Assembly: GCA_964017125.1 (NCBI GenBank)
Contig: OZ024912.1
Span: 77,298,154 to 77,362,153, forward strand
Source: Flabesymbios commensalis
Taxonomy: Eukaryota > Annelida > Polychaeta > Terebellida > Flabelligeridae
Length of the DNA: 64,000 nt
Direction: 5' to 3'
Below, piece by piece: positions 1 to 13,567 of the stretch. A model generated the notes under the pieces. The model was not told the origin of the DNA. It did no database searches and was given only the letters and a program-made list of their open reading frames with translations. Positions within the stretch are counted from its first letter, which is position 1. Every line of letters begins with the position of its first letter. A program made the position numbers and the translations under genes.

Positions 1-314
1 ACTTACATTCCTGTGCGGTTGCGAAAGATGTTGTTGCAAATCAAATTTTTTCAAAGTTTTCATTTCCGCAATTTCATGTCTAATAAAATTAGTCAATTTT
101 TTTTCTGTTAAACGCGTGTGAACGCCGAAAGTGTAACTGCAAATAATTTTCATTGGTTTAGCATATTTACACTTTTTAACCCTCCTTATTTCAAACTAAT
201 GGGCTATAGTTTTGCTTTGAATGATCAAAATAATGTCAAAATGACTGGAATTCCACCCCCTGGTGTGCCAATGGACACACAGCTAACTTTCAGCAGTTAA
301 ACAATGGACCGCAT

Positions 315-343
315 TGTGCCAACGTTTCCCCGCCGTTGGCACA
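315..343. repeat. Palindrome in each satellite I monomer
   Basis: Arms TGTGCCAACG and CGTTGGCACA are perfect complements around a 9 nt loop. The same inverted repeat recurs in the other monomers with small changes, and in a diverged form in the related segment next to the DIRS-like elements near 21213. Confidence 0.8.
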
Positions 344-481
344 GCATTAAAAATGTCGGCTCACCATTGGAAAAATACAACATAGCCAACACTACATTAT
401 GTGTCACTGTTAACCACTAGTTACGACTGCAGTAAGGTGAGCGTCTCAAAAGAGATACTCTGACCAGTTTGTTACAGTACT

Positions 482-559
482 AGCCCAAACTTACTAGACA
501 GACCATTTCTGCGGGTGACCTGCAAGCTTGTAGACCTTGGTTCGAGTCTGAAGTAGGCT
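482..559 (+). other. tRNA-like segment with pol III B-box (in each satellite I monomer)
   Basis: GGTTCGAGTCT at 539-549 matches the tRNA B-box consensus GGTTCGANTCC at 10 of 11 positions. It lies in a 78 nt stretch whose ends (AGCC at the start, GGCT at the end) can pair like an acceptor stem, followed by an A run. A TAGCCCAAACTTA word could be a weak A-box. I cannot draw a convincing anticodon arm, so this is not a functional tRNA gene; a decayed tRNA or a SINE head is more likely. Equivalent segments occur in all monomers, for example near 1720-1797 and 2965-3042. Confidence 0.45.
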
Positions 560-841
560 AAAAAAAATTCTCCTGCTTCAAGTCAATTCTGATCATACTT
601 CCTTCTACGGCGCATCTAATGAAATGTACCAGCAGCCCTAATTGCCTTCTGCCATATCTTTTTATTCTAAACTTCTTGCCATCCAACCTGCTTGTTCACA
701 TTGTTATCTTACTCGTTATTTTACATGTCGCTTGTACTAACTCTTTACAGTAAATTTTGTATGTTTCACTATGTGAGACTTGAAATAAAATGTATCTTAT
801 CTTTTTATTAGGAACAACTGGGACAACAAGGATGCAGACAA

Positions 842-916
842 CGCCAGGAGTCGCCAGCAGTCGCCAGGAGTTGAAAGCAGCGCCAGGAGCCGCAGGAGTC
901 GCCAGCAGTCGTCAGG
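842..916. repeat. Minisatellite with 10 bp step inside satellite I
   Basis: Variants of GTCGCCAGGA and GTCGCCAGCA follow each other in 10 bp steps, with interruptions such as GTTGAAAGCA. The number of steps differs between monomers (compare 842-916, 2079-2162 and 3328-3412), so slippage has changed the array locally. Confidence 0.85.
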
Positions 917-1141
917 ATGAAGAGGTTTTGTCTTGAATTTTTTTTTCTTATATACTAAAAGTTTTTATTTTTATTTTTTACTTAATTCCTTTGACTTCAT
1001 TATTTTGAATAGACAGATATTTTTTTCAAATGTAAGCACATTCAGTTTCAGTTGAGTTTGGATATGTATATATATGTACTTGTGTACACCAAATTTCGGG
1101 GTGAGGTCAACAAAAGTAGGGCAACACAACATATTGCTCCT

Positions 1142-1184
1142 CACATGCATGCACATATACCGCATGCATTGCATCATGCATGTG
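1142..1184. repeat. CACATGCATG inverted repeat in each satellite I monomer
   Basis: Perfect 10 bp arms CACATGCATG (1142-1151) and CATGCATGTG (1175-1184) enclose 23 bp also made largely of alternating purines and pyrimidines. The motif recurs in almost every monomer, including the truncated last one near 13540-13567. Confidence 0.75.
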
Positions 1185-2485
1185 TGTAGGAATATGTGAT
1201 ATCTGTATGACCAATACATTACTTCCATTATTGAACACTTACGTTCCTGTGAGGTTGCGAAAGATGTTGTTGCAAATCAAATTTTTTCAAAGTTTTCATT
1301 TCCGCAATTTCATGTCTAATAAAATTAGTCAATTTTTTTTCTGTTAAACGCGTGTGAACGCCGAAAGTGTAACTGCAAATAATTTTCATTGGTTTAGCAT
1401 ATTTACACTTTTTAACCCTCCTTATTTCAAACTAATGGGCTATAGTTTTGCTTTGAATGATCAAAATAACTTCAAAATGACTGGAATTCCACCTCCTGGT
1501 GTGCCAATGGACACACATCTAACTTTCAGCAGTTAAACAATGAACCGCATTGTGCCAACGTTTCGCCAACGTTGGGGCAGCTTAAAAAATGTCGGCTCAC
1601 CATTGGAAAAACACAACTTAGCCAACACTACATTATGTGTCACTGTGAACCATTAGTTACGACTGCAGTAAGGTGAGCATCTCAAAAGAGATACTCTGAC
1701 CAGTTTGTTACAGTACTAGCCCAACCTTACCAGACAGGCCATTTCTGCGGGTGACCTGCAAGCTTGTAGACCTTGGTTCGAGTCTGAAGTAGGCTAAAAA
1801 AAATTCTCCTGCTTCAGATCAATTCTGATCATACTTCCTTCTACGGCGCATCTAATGAAATGTTCCAGCAGCCGTAATTGCCTTCTGCCAAATCTTTTTA
1901 TTCTAAACTTCCTGCCATCCAACCTGCTTGTTTACATTGTTATCTTACTCGTTATTTTACATGTCGATTGTACTAACTCTTTACAGTAAATTTTGTATGT
2001 TTCACTATGTGAGACTTGAAATAAAATGTATCTTATCTTTTTATTAGGAACAACTGGGACAACAAGGATGCAGACAACGCGAGGAGTCGCCAGCAGTCGC
2101 CAGGCGTTGAAAGCAGCGCCAGGAACCGCTTTCAGTCGCCAGGAGTCGCCAGCAGTCGTCAGGATGAAAAGGTTTTGTCTTGAATCTTTTTTTTCATATA
2201 TACTAAAAGTTTTTTTTTTTTTTTTTTTACTTAATTCCTTTGACTTCATTATTTTGAATAGACAGATATTTTTTTCAAATGTAAGCACATTCAGTTTCAG
2301 TTGAGTTTGGATATGTATATATATGTACTTGTGTACACCAAATTTCGGGGTGAGGTCAACAAAAGTAGGGCAACACAACATATTGCTCCTCACATGCATG
2401 CACATATACCTCATGCATTGCATCATGCATGTGTGTAGGAATATGTGATATCTGTATGACCAATACATTACTTCCATTATTGAAC

Positions 2486-4983
2486 ACTTACGTTCCTGTG
2501 CAGTTGCGATAGATTTTGTTGCGAATCAAACTTTTTCAAAGTTTTCATTTCCGCGATTTCATGTCTAATGAAATTCGTCAATTTTTTTTCTGTTAAACGC
2601 GTGTGAACGCCGAAAGTGTAACTGCAAATAATTTTCATTGGTTTAGCATATTTACACTTTTTAACCCTCCTTATTTCAAACTAATGGGCTATAGTTTTGC
2701 TTTGAATGATCAAAATAATGTCAAAATGACTGGAATTCCACCCCCTGGTGTGCCAATGGACACACAGCTAACTTTCAGCATTTAAACAATGGACCGCATT
2801 GTGCCAACGTTTCGCCACCGTTGGCACAGCATTAAAAATGTCGGCTCACCATTGGAAAAATACAACATAGCCAACACTACATTATGTGTCACTGTTAACC
2901 ACTAGTTACGACTGCAGTAAGGTGAGCGTCTCAAAAGAGATACTCTGACCAGTTTGTTACAGTACTAGCCCAAACTTACTAGACAGACCATTTCTGCGGG
3001 TGACCTGCAAGCTTGTAGACCTTGGTTCGAGTCTGAAGTAGGCTAAAAAAAATTCTCCTGCTTCAAGTCAATTCTGATCATACTTCCTTCTACGGCGCAT
3101 CTAATGAAATGTACCAGCAGCCCTAATGGCTTTCTGCCATATCTTTTTATTCTAAACTTCCTGCCATCCAACCTGCTTGTTTACATTGTTATCTTACTCG
3201 TTATTTTACATGTCGCTTGTACTAACTCTTTACAGTAAATTTTGTATGTTTCACTATGTGAGACTTGAAATAAAATGTATCTTATCTTTTTATTAGGAAC
3301 AACTGGGACAACGAGGATGCAGACAACGCCAGGAGTCGCCAGCAGTCACCAGAAGTTGCAAGCAGCGCCAGGAGCCGCTTGTAGTCGCCAGGAGTCGCCA
3401 GCAGTCGTCTGGATGAAGAGGTTTTGTCTTGAATTTTTTTTTCTTGTTTACTAAAAGTTTTTTTATTTATTTTTTACTTAATTCCTTTGACTTCATTATT
3501 TTGAATAATTTGAGATATTTTTTTCAAATGTAAGCACATTCAGTTTCAGTTGAGTTTGGATATGTATATATATGTACTTGTGTACACCAAATTTCGGGGT
3601 GAGGTCAACAAAAGTAGGGCAACACAACATATTGCTCCTCACATGCATGCACATATACCTCATGCATTGCATCATGCATGTGTGTAGGAATATGTGATAT
3701 CTGTATGACCAATACATTACTTCCATTATTGAACACTTACGTTCCTGTGCAGTTGCGATAGATTTTGTTGCGAATCAAACTTTTTCAAAGTTTTCATTTC
3801 CGCAATTTCATGTCTAATGAAATTCGTCAATTTTTTTTCTGTTAAACGCGTGTGAACGCCGAAAGTGTAACTGCAAATAATTTTCATTGGTTTAGCATAT
3901 TTACACTTTTTAACCCTCCTTATTTCAAACTAATGGGCTATAGTTTTGCTTTGAATGATCAAAATAATGTCAAAATGACTGGAATTCCACCCCCTGGTGT
4001 GCCAATGGACACACAGCTAACTTTCAGCATTTAAACAATGGACCGCATTGTGCCAACGTTTCGCCACCGTTGGCACAGCATTAAAAATGTCGGCTCACCA
4101 TTGGAAAAATACAACATAGCCAACACTACATTATGTGTCACTGTTAACCACTAGTTACGACTGCAGTAAGGTGAGCGTCTCAAAAGAGATACTCTGACCA
4201 GTTTGTTACAGTACTAGCCCAAACTTACTAGACAGACCATTTCTGCGGGTGACCTGCAAGCTTGTAGACCTTGGTTCGAGTCTGAAGTAGGCTAAAAAAA
4301 ATTCTCCTGCTTCAAGTCAATTCTGATCATACTTCCTTCTACGGCGCATCTAATGAAATGTACCAGCAGCCCTAATGGCTTTCTGCCATATCTTTTTATT
4401 CTAAACTTCCTGCCATCCAACCTGCTTGTTTACATTGTTATCTTACTCGTTATTTTACATGTCGCTTGTACTAACTCTTTACAGTAAATTTTGTATGTTT
4501 CACTATGTGAGACTTGAAATAAAATGTATCTTATCTTTTTATTAGGAACAACTGGGACAACGAGGATGCAGACAACGCCAGGAGTCGCCAGCAGTCACCA
4601 GAAGTTGCAAGCAGCGCCAGGAGCCGCTTGTAGTCGCCAGGAGTCGCCAGCAGTCGTCTGGATGAAGAGGTTTTGTCTTGAATTTTTTTTTCTTGTTTAC
4701 TAAAAGTTTTTTTATTTATTTTTTACTTAATTCCTTTGACTTCATTATTTTGAATAATTTGAGATATTTTTTTCAAATGTAAGCACATTCAGTTTCAGTT
4801 GAGTTTGGATATGTATATATATGTACTTGTGTACACCAAATTTCGGGGTGAGGTCAACAAAAGTAGGGCAACACAACATATTGCTCCTCACATGCATGCA
4901 CATATACCGCATGCATTGCATCATGCATGTGTGTAGGAATATGTGATATCTGTATGACCAATACATTACTTCCATTATTGAAC
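2486..4983. repeat. Nearly identical monomer pair in satellite I
   Basis: Two adjacent 1249 bp monomers (2486-3734 and 3735-4983) differ by eye at only about two positions. They share private variants such as GAATAATTTGAGATAT near 3502 and 4751, where the other monomers read GAATAGACAGATAT. This is a recent one-monomer duplication. Confidence 0.85.
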
Positions 4984-7900
4984 ACTTACGTTCCTGTGAG
5001 GTTGCGAAAGATGTTGTTGCGAATCAAACTTTTTCGAAGTTTTCATTTCTGCAATCTCATGTCTAATAAAATTCGTCAATTTGTTTTCTGTTAAATGCGT
5101 GTGAACGCCGAAGGTGTAACTGCAAATCATTTTCATTGGTTTAGCATATTTACACTTTTTAACCCTCCTTATTTCAAACTAATGGGCTATAGTTTTGCTT
5201 TGAATGATCAAAGTAACGTCAAAATGACTGGAATTCCACCTCCTGGTGTGCCAATGGACACACAGCTAACTTTCAGCAGTTAAACAATGGACCGCATTTT
5301 GCCAACGTTTCGCCACCGTTGGCACAGCATTAAAAATGTCGGCTCACCATTGGAAAAATACAACATAGCCAACACTACATTATGTGTCACTGTTAACCAC
5401 TAGTTACGACTGCAGTAAGGTGAGCGTCTCAAAAGAGATACTCTGACCAGTTTGTTACAGTACTAGCCCAAACTTACTAGACAGACCATTTCTGCGGGTG
5501 ACCTGCAAGCTTGTAGACCTTGGTTCGAGTCTGAAGTAGGCTAAAAAAATTCTCCTGCTTCAAGTCAATTCTGATCATACTTCCTTCTACGGCGCATCTA
5601 ATGAAATGTACCAGCAGCCCTAATTGCCTTCTGCCATATCTTTTTATTCTAAACTTCCTGCCATCCAACCTGCTTGTTTACATTGTTATCTTACTCGTTA
5701 TTTTACATGTCGCTTGTACTAACTCTTTACAGTAAATTTTGTATGTTTCACTATGTGAGACTTGAAATAAAATGTATCTTATCTTTTTATTAGGAACAAC
5801 TGGGACAACGAGGATGCAGACAACGCCAGCAGTCGCCAGGAGTTGCAAGCAGCGCCAGGAGTCGCCAGCAGTCGTCAGGATGAAGAGGTTTTGTCTTGAT
5901 TTTTTTTTACTTATATACTAAAAGTTTTTTTTGTTTTTTTTACTTAATTCCTTTGACTTCATTATTTTGAATAGACAGATATTTTTTTTCAAATGTAAGC
6001 ACATTCAGTTTCAGTTGAGTTTGGATATGTATATATATATGTAGTGTACACCAAATATCGGGGTGAGGTCAACAAAAGTAGGGCAACACAACATATTGCT
6101 CCTCACATGCATGCACATATACCGCATGCATTGCATCATGCATGTGTGTAGGAATATGTGATATCTGTATGACCAATACATTACTTCCGTTATTGAACAC
6201 TTACGCTCCTGTGAGGTTGCGAAAGATGTAGTTGCGAATCAAGCTTTTGCAAAGTTTTCATTTCCGCAATTTCATGTCTAATAAAATTTGTCAATTTTTT
6301 TTCTGTTAAATGCGTGTGAACGCCGAAGGAGTAACTGCAAATAATTTTCATTGGTTTAGCATATTTACACTTTTTAACCCTCCTTATTTCAAACTAATGG
6401 GCTATAGTTTTGCTTTGAATGATCAAAATAACTTCAAAATGACTGGAATTCCACCTCCTGGTGTGCCAATGTACACACATCTAACTTTCAGCAGTTAAAC
6501 AATGAACCGCATTGTGCCAACGTTTCGCCAACGTTGGGGCAGCTTAAAAAATGTCGGCTCACCATTGGAAAAAGACAACTTAGCCAACACTACATTATGT
6601 GTCACTGTGAACCATTAGTTACGACTGCAGTAAGGTGAGCATCTCAAAAGAGATACTCTGACCAGTTTGTTACAGTACTAGCCCAACCTTACCAGACAGG
6701 CCATTTCTGCGGGTGACCTGCAAGCTTGTAGACCTTGGTTCGAGTCTGAAGTAGGCTAAAAAAAATTCTCCTGCTTCAGATCAATTCTGATCATACTTCC
6801 TTCTACGGCGCATCTAATGAAATGTTCCAGCAGCCCCAATTGCCTTCTGCCAAATCTTTTTATTCTAAACTTCCTGCCATCCAACCTGCTTGTTTACATT
6901 GTTATCTTACTCGTTATTTTACATGTCGCTTGTACTAACTCTTTACAGTAAATTTTGTATGTTTCACTATGTGAGACTTGAAATAAAATGTATCTTATCT
7001 TTTTATTAGGAACAACTGGGACAACAAGGATGCAGACAACGCCAGGAGTCGCCAGCAGTCGCCAGGAGTTGAAAGCAGCGCCAGGAGCCGCAGGAGTCGC
7101 CAGCAGTCGTCAGGATGAAAAGGTTTTGTCTTGAATTTTTTTTCTTATATACTAAAAGTTTTTATTTTTATTTTTTATTTAATTCCTTTGACTTCATTAT
7201 TTTGAATAGACAGATATTTTTTTCAAATGTAAGCACATTCAGTTTCAGTTGAGTTTGGATATGTATATATATGTACTTGTGTACACCAAATTTCGGGGTG
7301 AGGTCAACAAAAGTAGGGCAGCACAACATATTGCTCCTCACATTCATGTACGTATACCGCATGCATTGCATCATGCATGTGTGTAGGAATATGTGATATG
7401 TGTATGACCAATACATTACTTTCGTTATTGAACACTTACATTCCTGTGCGGTTGCGAAAGATGTTGTTGCGAATCAAATTTTTTCAAAGTTTTCATTTCC
7501 GCAATTTCATGTCTAATAAAATTCGTCAATTTTTTTTCTGTTAAACGCGTGTGAACGCCGAAAGTGTAACTGCAAATAATTTTCATTGGTTTAGCATATT
7601 TACACTTTTTAACCCTCCTTATTTCAAACTAATGGGCTATAGTTTTGCTTTGAATGATCAAAATAATGTCAAAATGACTGGAATTCCACCCCCTGGTGTG
7701 CCAATGGACACACAGCTAACTTTCAGCAGTTAAACAATGGACCGCATTGTGCCAACGTTTCGCCACCGTTGGCACAGCATTAAAAATGTTGGCTCACCAT
7801 TGGAAAAATACAACATAGCCAACACTACATTATGTGTCACTGTTAACCACTAGTTACGACTGCAGTAAGGTGAGCGTCTCAAAAGTGATACTCTGACCAG

Positions 7901-10900
7901 TTTGTTACAGTACTAGCCCAAACTTACTAGACAGACCATTTCTGCGGGTGACCTGCAAGCTTGTAGACCTTGGTTCGAGTCTGAAGTAGGCTAAAAAAAA
8001 TTCTCCTGCTTCAAGTCAATTCTGATCATACTTCCTTCTACGGCGCATCTAATGAAATGTACCAGCAGCCCTAATTGCCTTCTGCCATATCTTTTTATTC
8101 TAAACTTCTTGCCATCCAACCTGCTTGTTCACATTGTTATCTTACTCGTTATTTTACATGTCGCTTGTACTAACTCTTTACAGTAAATTTTGTATGTTTC
8201 ACTATGTGAGACTTGAAATAAAATGTATCTTATCTTTTTATTAGGAACAACTGGGACAACAAGGATGCAGACAACGCCAGGAGTCGCCAGCAGTCGCCAG
8301 GAGTTGCAAGCAGCGCCAGGAGCCGCTTGCAGTCGCCAGGAGTCGCCAGCAGTCGTCAGGATGAAGAGGTTTTGTCTTGGATTTTTTTTTCTTATATACT
8401 AAAAGTTGTTTTTTTTATTTTTCACTCAATTCCTTTGACTTCATTATTTTGAATAGACAGATATTTTTTTCAAATGTAAGCACATTTAGTTTCAGTTGAG
8501 TTTGGATATGTATATATATGTACTTGTGTACACCAAATTTCGGGGTGAGGTCAACAAAAGTAGGGCAACACAACATATTGCTCCTCACATGCATGCACAT
8601 ATACCGCATGCATTGCATCATGCATGTGTGTAGGAATATGTGATATCTGTATGACCAATACATTACTTCCGTTATTGAACACTTACGTTCCTGTGCAGTT
8701 GCGAAAGATGTTGTTGCGAATCAAACTTTTTCAAAGTTTTCATTTCCGCAATTTCATGTCTAATAAAATTCGTCAATTTTTTTTCTGTTAAACGCGTGTG
8801 AACGCCGCAAGTGTAACTGCAAATAATTTTCATTGGTTTAGCATATTTACACTTTTTAACCCTCCTTATTTCAAACTAATGGGCTATAGTTTTGCTTTGA
8901 ATGATCAAAATAACGTCAAAATGACTGAAATTCCACCTCCTGGTGTGCCAATGGACACACAGCTAACTTTCAGCAGTTAAACAATGGACCGCATTTTGCC
9001 AACGTTTCGCCACCGTTGGCACAGCATTAAAAATGTCGGCTCACCATTGGAAAAATACAACATAGCCAACACTACATTATGTGTCACTGTTAACCACTAG
9101 TTACGACTGCAGTAAGGTGAGCGTCTCAAAAGAGATACTCTGACCAGTTTGTTACAGTACTAGCCCAAACTTACTAGACAGACCATTTCTGCGGGTGACC
9201 TGCAAGCTTGTAGACCTTGGTTCGAGTCTGAAGTAGGCTAAAAAAAATTCTCCTGCTTCAAGTCAATTCTGATCATACTTCCTTCTACGGCGCATCTAAT
9301 GAAATGTACCAGCAGCCCTAATTGCCTTCTGCCATATCTTTTTATTCTAAACTTCCTGCCATCCAACCTGCTTGTTTACATTGTTATCTTACTCGTTATT
9401 TTACATGTCGCTTGTACTAACTCTTTACAGTAAATTTTTTATGTTTCACTATGTGAGACTTGAAATAAAATGTATCTTATCTTTTTATTAGGAACAACTG
9501 GGACAACGAGGATGCAGACAACGCCAGCAGTCGCCAGGAGTTGCAAGCAGCGCCAGGAGCCCCTTGCAGTCGCCAGGAGTCGCCAGCAGTCGTCAGGATG
9601 AAGAGGTTTTGTCTTGATTTTTTTTTACTTATATACTAAAAGTTTTTTTTGTTTTTTTTACTTAATTCCTTTGACTTAATTATTTTGAATAGACAGATAT
9701 TTTTTTTCAAATGTAAGCACATTCAGTTTCAGTTGAGTTTGGATATGTATATATATATGTAGTGTACACCAAATATCGGGGTGAGGTCAACAAAAGTAGG
9801 GCAACACAACATATTGCTCCTCACATGCATGCACATATACCGCATGCATTGCATCATGCATGTGTGTAGGAATATGTGATATCTGTATGACCAATACATT
9901 ACTTCCGTTATTGAACACTTACGCTCCTGTGCGGTTGCGAAAGATGTAGTTGCGAATCAAGCTTTTGCAAAGTTTTCATTTCCGCAATTTCATGTCTAAT
10001 AAAATTTGTCAATTTTTTTTCTGTTAAATGCGTGTGAACGCCGAAGGAGTAACTGCAAATAATTTTCATTGGTTTAGCATATTTACACTTTTTAACCCTC
10101 CTTATTTCAAACTAATGGGCTATAGTTTTGCTTTGAATGATCAAAATAACTTCAAAATGACTGGAATTCCACCTCCTGGTGTGCCAATGTACACACATCT
10201 AACATTCAGCAGTTAAACAATGAACCGCATTGTGCCAACGTTCCGCCAACGTTGGGGCAGCCTAAAAAATGTCGGCTCACCATTGGAAAAACACAACTTA
10301 GCCAACACTACATTATGTGTCACTGTGAACCATTAGTTACGACTGCAGTAAGGTGAGCATCTCAAAAGAGATACTCTGACCAGTTTGTTACAGTACTAGC
10401 CCAACCTTACCAGACAGGCCATTTCTGCGGGTGACCTGCAAGCTTGTAGACCTTGGTTCGAGTCTGAAGTAGGCTAAAAAAAATTCTCCTGCTTCAGATC
10501 AATTCTGATCATACTTCCTTCTATGGCGCATCTAATGAAATGTTCCAGCAGCCCCAATTGCCTTCTGCCAAATCTTTTTATTCTAAACTTCCTGCCATCC
10601 AACCTGCTTGTTTACATTGTTATCTTACTCGTTATTTTACATGTCGCTTGTACTAACTCTTTACAGTAGATTTTGTATGTTTCACTATGTGAGACTTGAA
10701 ATAAAATGTATCTTATCTTTTTATTAGGAACAACTGGGACAACAAGGATGCAGACAACGCCAGGAGTCGCCAGCAGTCGCCAGGAGTTGAAAGCAGCGCC
10801 AGGAGCCGCAGGAGTCGCCAGCAGTCGTCAGGATGAAAAGGTTTTGTCCTGAATTTTTTTTTCTTATATACTGAAAGTTTTTATTTTTATTTTTTATTTA

Positions 10901-12397
10901 ATTCCTTTGACTTCATTATTTTGAATAGACAGATATTTTTTTCAAATGTAAGCACATTCAGTTTCAGTTGAGTTTGGATATGTATATATATGTACTTGTG
11001 TACACCAAATTTCGGGGTGAGGTCAACAAAAGTAGGGCAGCACAACATATTGCTCCTCACATTCATGTATGTATACCGCATGCATTGCATCATGCATGTG
11101 TGTAGGAATATGTGATATCTGTATGGCCAATACATTACTTTCGTTATTGAACACTTACATTCCTGTGCGGTTGCGAAAGATGTTGTTGCGAATCAAATTT
11201 TTTCAAAGTTTTCATTTCCGCAATTTCATGTCTAATAAAATTCGTCAATTTTTTTTCTGTTAAACGCGTGTGAACGCCGAAAGTGTAACTGCAAATAATT
11301 TTCATTGGTTTAGCATATTTACACTTTTTAACCCTCCTTATTTCAAACTAATGGGCTATAGTTTTGCTTTGAATGATCAAAATAATGTCAAAATGACTGG
11401 AATTCCACCCCCTGGTGTGCCAATGGACACACATCTAACTTTCAGCAGTTAAACAATGGACCGCATTGTGCCAACGTTTCGCCAACGTTGGCACAGCATT
11501 AAAAATGTCGGCTCACATTGGAAAAATACAACTTAGCCAACACTACATTATGTGTCACTGTTAACCACTAGTTACGACTGCAGTAAGTGAGCATCTCAAA
11601 AGAGATACTCTGACCAGTTTGTTACAGTACTAGCCCAAACTTACTAGACAGACCATTTCTGCGGGTGACCTGCAAGCTTGTAGACCTTGGTTCGAATCTG
11701 AAGTAGGCTAAAAAAAATTCTCCTGCTTCAAGTCAATTCTGATCATACTTCCTTCTACGGCGCATCTAATGAAATGTACCAGCAGCCCTAATTGCCTTCT
11801 GCCATATCTTTTTATTCTAAACTTCCTGCCATCCAACCTGCTTGTTCACATTGTTATCTTACTCGTTATTTTACATGTCGCTTGTACTAACTCTTTACAG
11901 TAAATTTTGTATGTTTCACTATGTGAGACTTGAAATAAAATGTATCTTATCTTTTTATTAGGAACAACTGGGACAACAAGGATGCAGACAACGCCAGGAG
12001 TCGCCAGCAGTCGCCAGGAGTTGCAAGCAGCGCCAGGAGCCGCTTGCAGTCGCCAGGAGTCGCCAGCAGTCGTCAGGATGAAGAGGTTTTGTCTTGGATT
12101 TTTTTTTCTTATATACTAAAAGTTTTTTTTTTTATTTTTTACTTAATTCCTTTGACTTCATTATTTTGAATAGACAGATATTTTTTTCAAATGTAAGCAC
12201 ATTTAGTTTCAGTTGAGTTTGGATATGTATATATATGTACTTGTGTACACCAAATTTCGGGGTGAGGTCAACAAAAGTAGGGCAACACAACATATTGCTC
12301 CTCACATGCATGCACATATACCGCATGCATTGCATCATGCATGTGTGTAGGAATATGTGATATCTGTATGACCAATACATTACTTCCGTTATTGAAC
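4984..12397. repeat. Three-monomer higher-order repeat in satellite I, two copies
   Basis: Monomers 4984-8680 and 8681-12397 form two successive trimers of 3697 and 3717 bp. The first members share a lengthened TA stretch and a changed CACCAAATATCGG word near 6045 and 9760. The second members share GTACACACAT near 6470 and 10190. The third share TTCATGTA near 7340 and 11063. Matching variants recur every third monomer, which defines a higher-order repeat. Confidence 0.85.
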
Positions 12398-13567
12398 ACT
12401 TACGTTCCTGTGCAGTTGCGAAAGATGTTGTTGCGAATCAAACTTTTTCAAAGTTTTCATTTCCGCAATTTCATGTCTAATAAAATTCGTCAATTTTTTT
12501 TCTGTTAAACGCGTGTGAACGCCGCAAGTGTAACTGCAAATAATTTTCATTGGTTTAGCATATTTACACTTTTTAACCCTCCTTATTTCAAACTAATGGG
12601 CTATAGTTTTGCTTTTAATGATCAAAATAATGTCAAAATGACTGGAATTCCACCCCCTGGTGTCCAATGGACACACATCTAACTTTCAGCAGTTAAACAA
12701 TGGACCGCATTGTGCCAACGTTTCGCCAACGTTGGCGCAGCATTAAAAATGTCGGCTCACCATTGGAAAAACACAACTTAGCCAACTCTACATTATGTGT
12801 CACTGTGAACCATTAGTTGCGACTGCAGTAAGATGAGCATCTCAAAAGAGATACTCTGACCAGTTTGTTACAGTACTAGCCCAACCTTACTAGACAGGCC
12901 ATTTCTGCGGGTGACCTGCAAGCTTGTAGACCTTGGTTCGAGTCTGAAGTAGGCTAAAAAAATTCTCCTGCTTCAGATCAATTCTGATCATACTTCCTTC
13001 TACGGCGCATCTAATGAAATGTACCAGCAGCCCTAATTGCCTTCTGCCATATCTTTTTATTCTAAACTTCCTGCCATCCAACCTGCTTTTTTACATTGTT
13101 ATCTCACTCGTTATTTTACATGTCGCTTGTACTAACTCTTTACAGTATGTTTTGTATGTTTCACTATGTGAGACTTGAAATAAAATGTATCTTATCTTTT
13201 TATTAGGAACAACTGGGACAACAAGGATGCAGACAACGCCAGGAATCGCCCGGAGTCGCCAGGAGTCGCAAGCAGCGCCAGGAGCCGCTTGCAGTCACCA
13301 GGAGTCGTCAGGATGAAGAGGTTTTGTCTTGATTTTTTTTTACTTATATACTAAAAGTTTTTTTTGTTTTTTTTACTTAATTCCTTTGACTTCATTATTT
13401 TGAATAGACAGATATTTTTCTCAAATGTAAGCACAGTCAGTTTTAGTTGAGTTTGGATATGTATATATATGTACTTGCGTACACCAAATTTCGGGGTGAT
13501 GTCAACAAAAGAAGGGCAAAACAACATATAGCTCCTCACATGCATGCACATATACCGCATGCATTGC

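Larger units (their letters stand above)
1..13567. repeat. Satellite array I, about 1.24 kb monomer, 11 copies
   Basis: Head-to-tail monomers begin at 1, 1237, 2486, 3735, 4984, 6199, 7434, 8681, 9917, 11153 and 12398, with lengths of 1215 to 1249 bp; the last is cut off at 13567. Each monomer holds, in order, a segment also found beside the DIRS-like elements, a palindrome, a tRNA-like B-box stretch, a 10 bp-period minisatellite, a T-rich stretch and a CATGCATG inverted repeat. Length variation is mostly in T tracts and in the number of minisatellite steps. Short open frames recur in every monomer but begin at non-ATG codons or follow the repeat rather than coding constraint, so I see no gene. 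The left end lies outside the window. Confidence 0.97.

Noticed and set aside
118-300. Recurring 60-62 codon plus-strand frames in satellite I (also 1354, 2603, 3852, 5095 and others)
   Set aside because: They start at GTG or in varying contexts, match no family I know, and their conservation is explained by the repeat.
482-559. Functional tRNA gene
   Set aside because: The B-box is good, but no plausible anticodon arm and only a weak A-box can be drawn.
971-1228. Recurring minus-strand frames of about 76-181 codons in satellite I
   Set aside because: Low-complexity and repeat-driven; they run through T tracts as lysines and change length with tract length.
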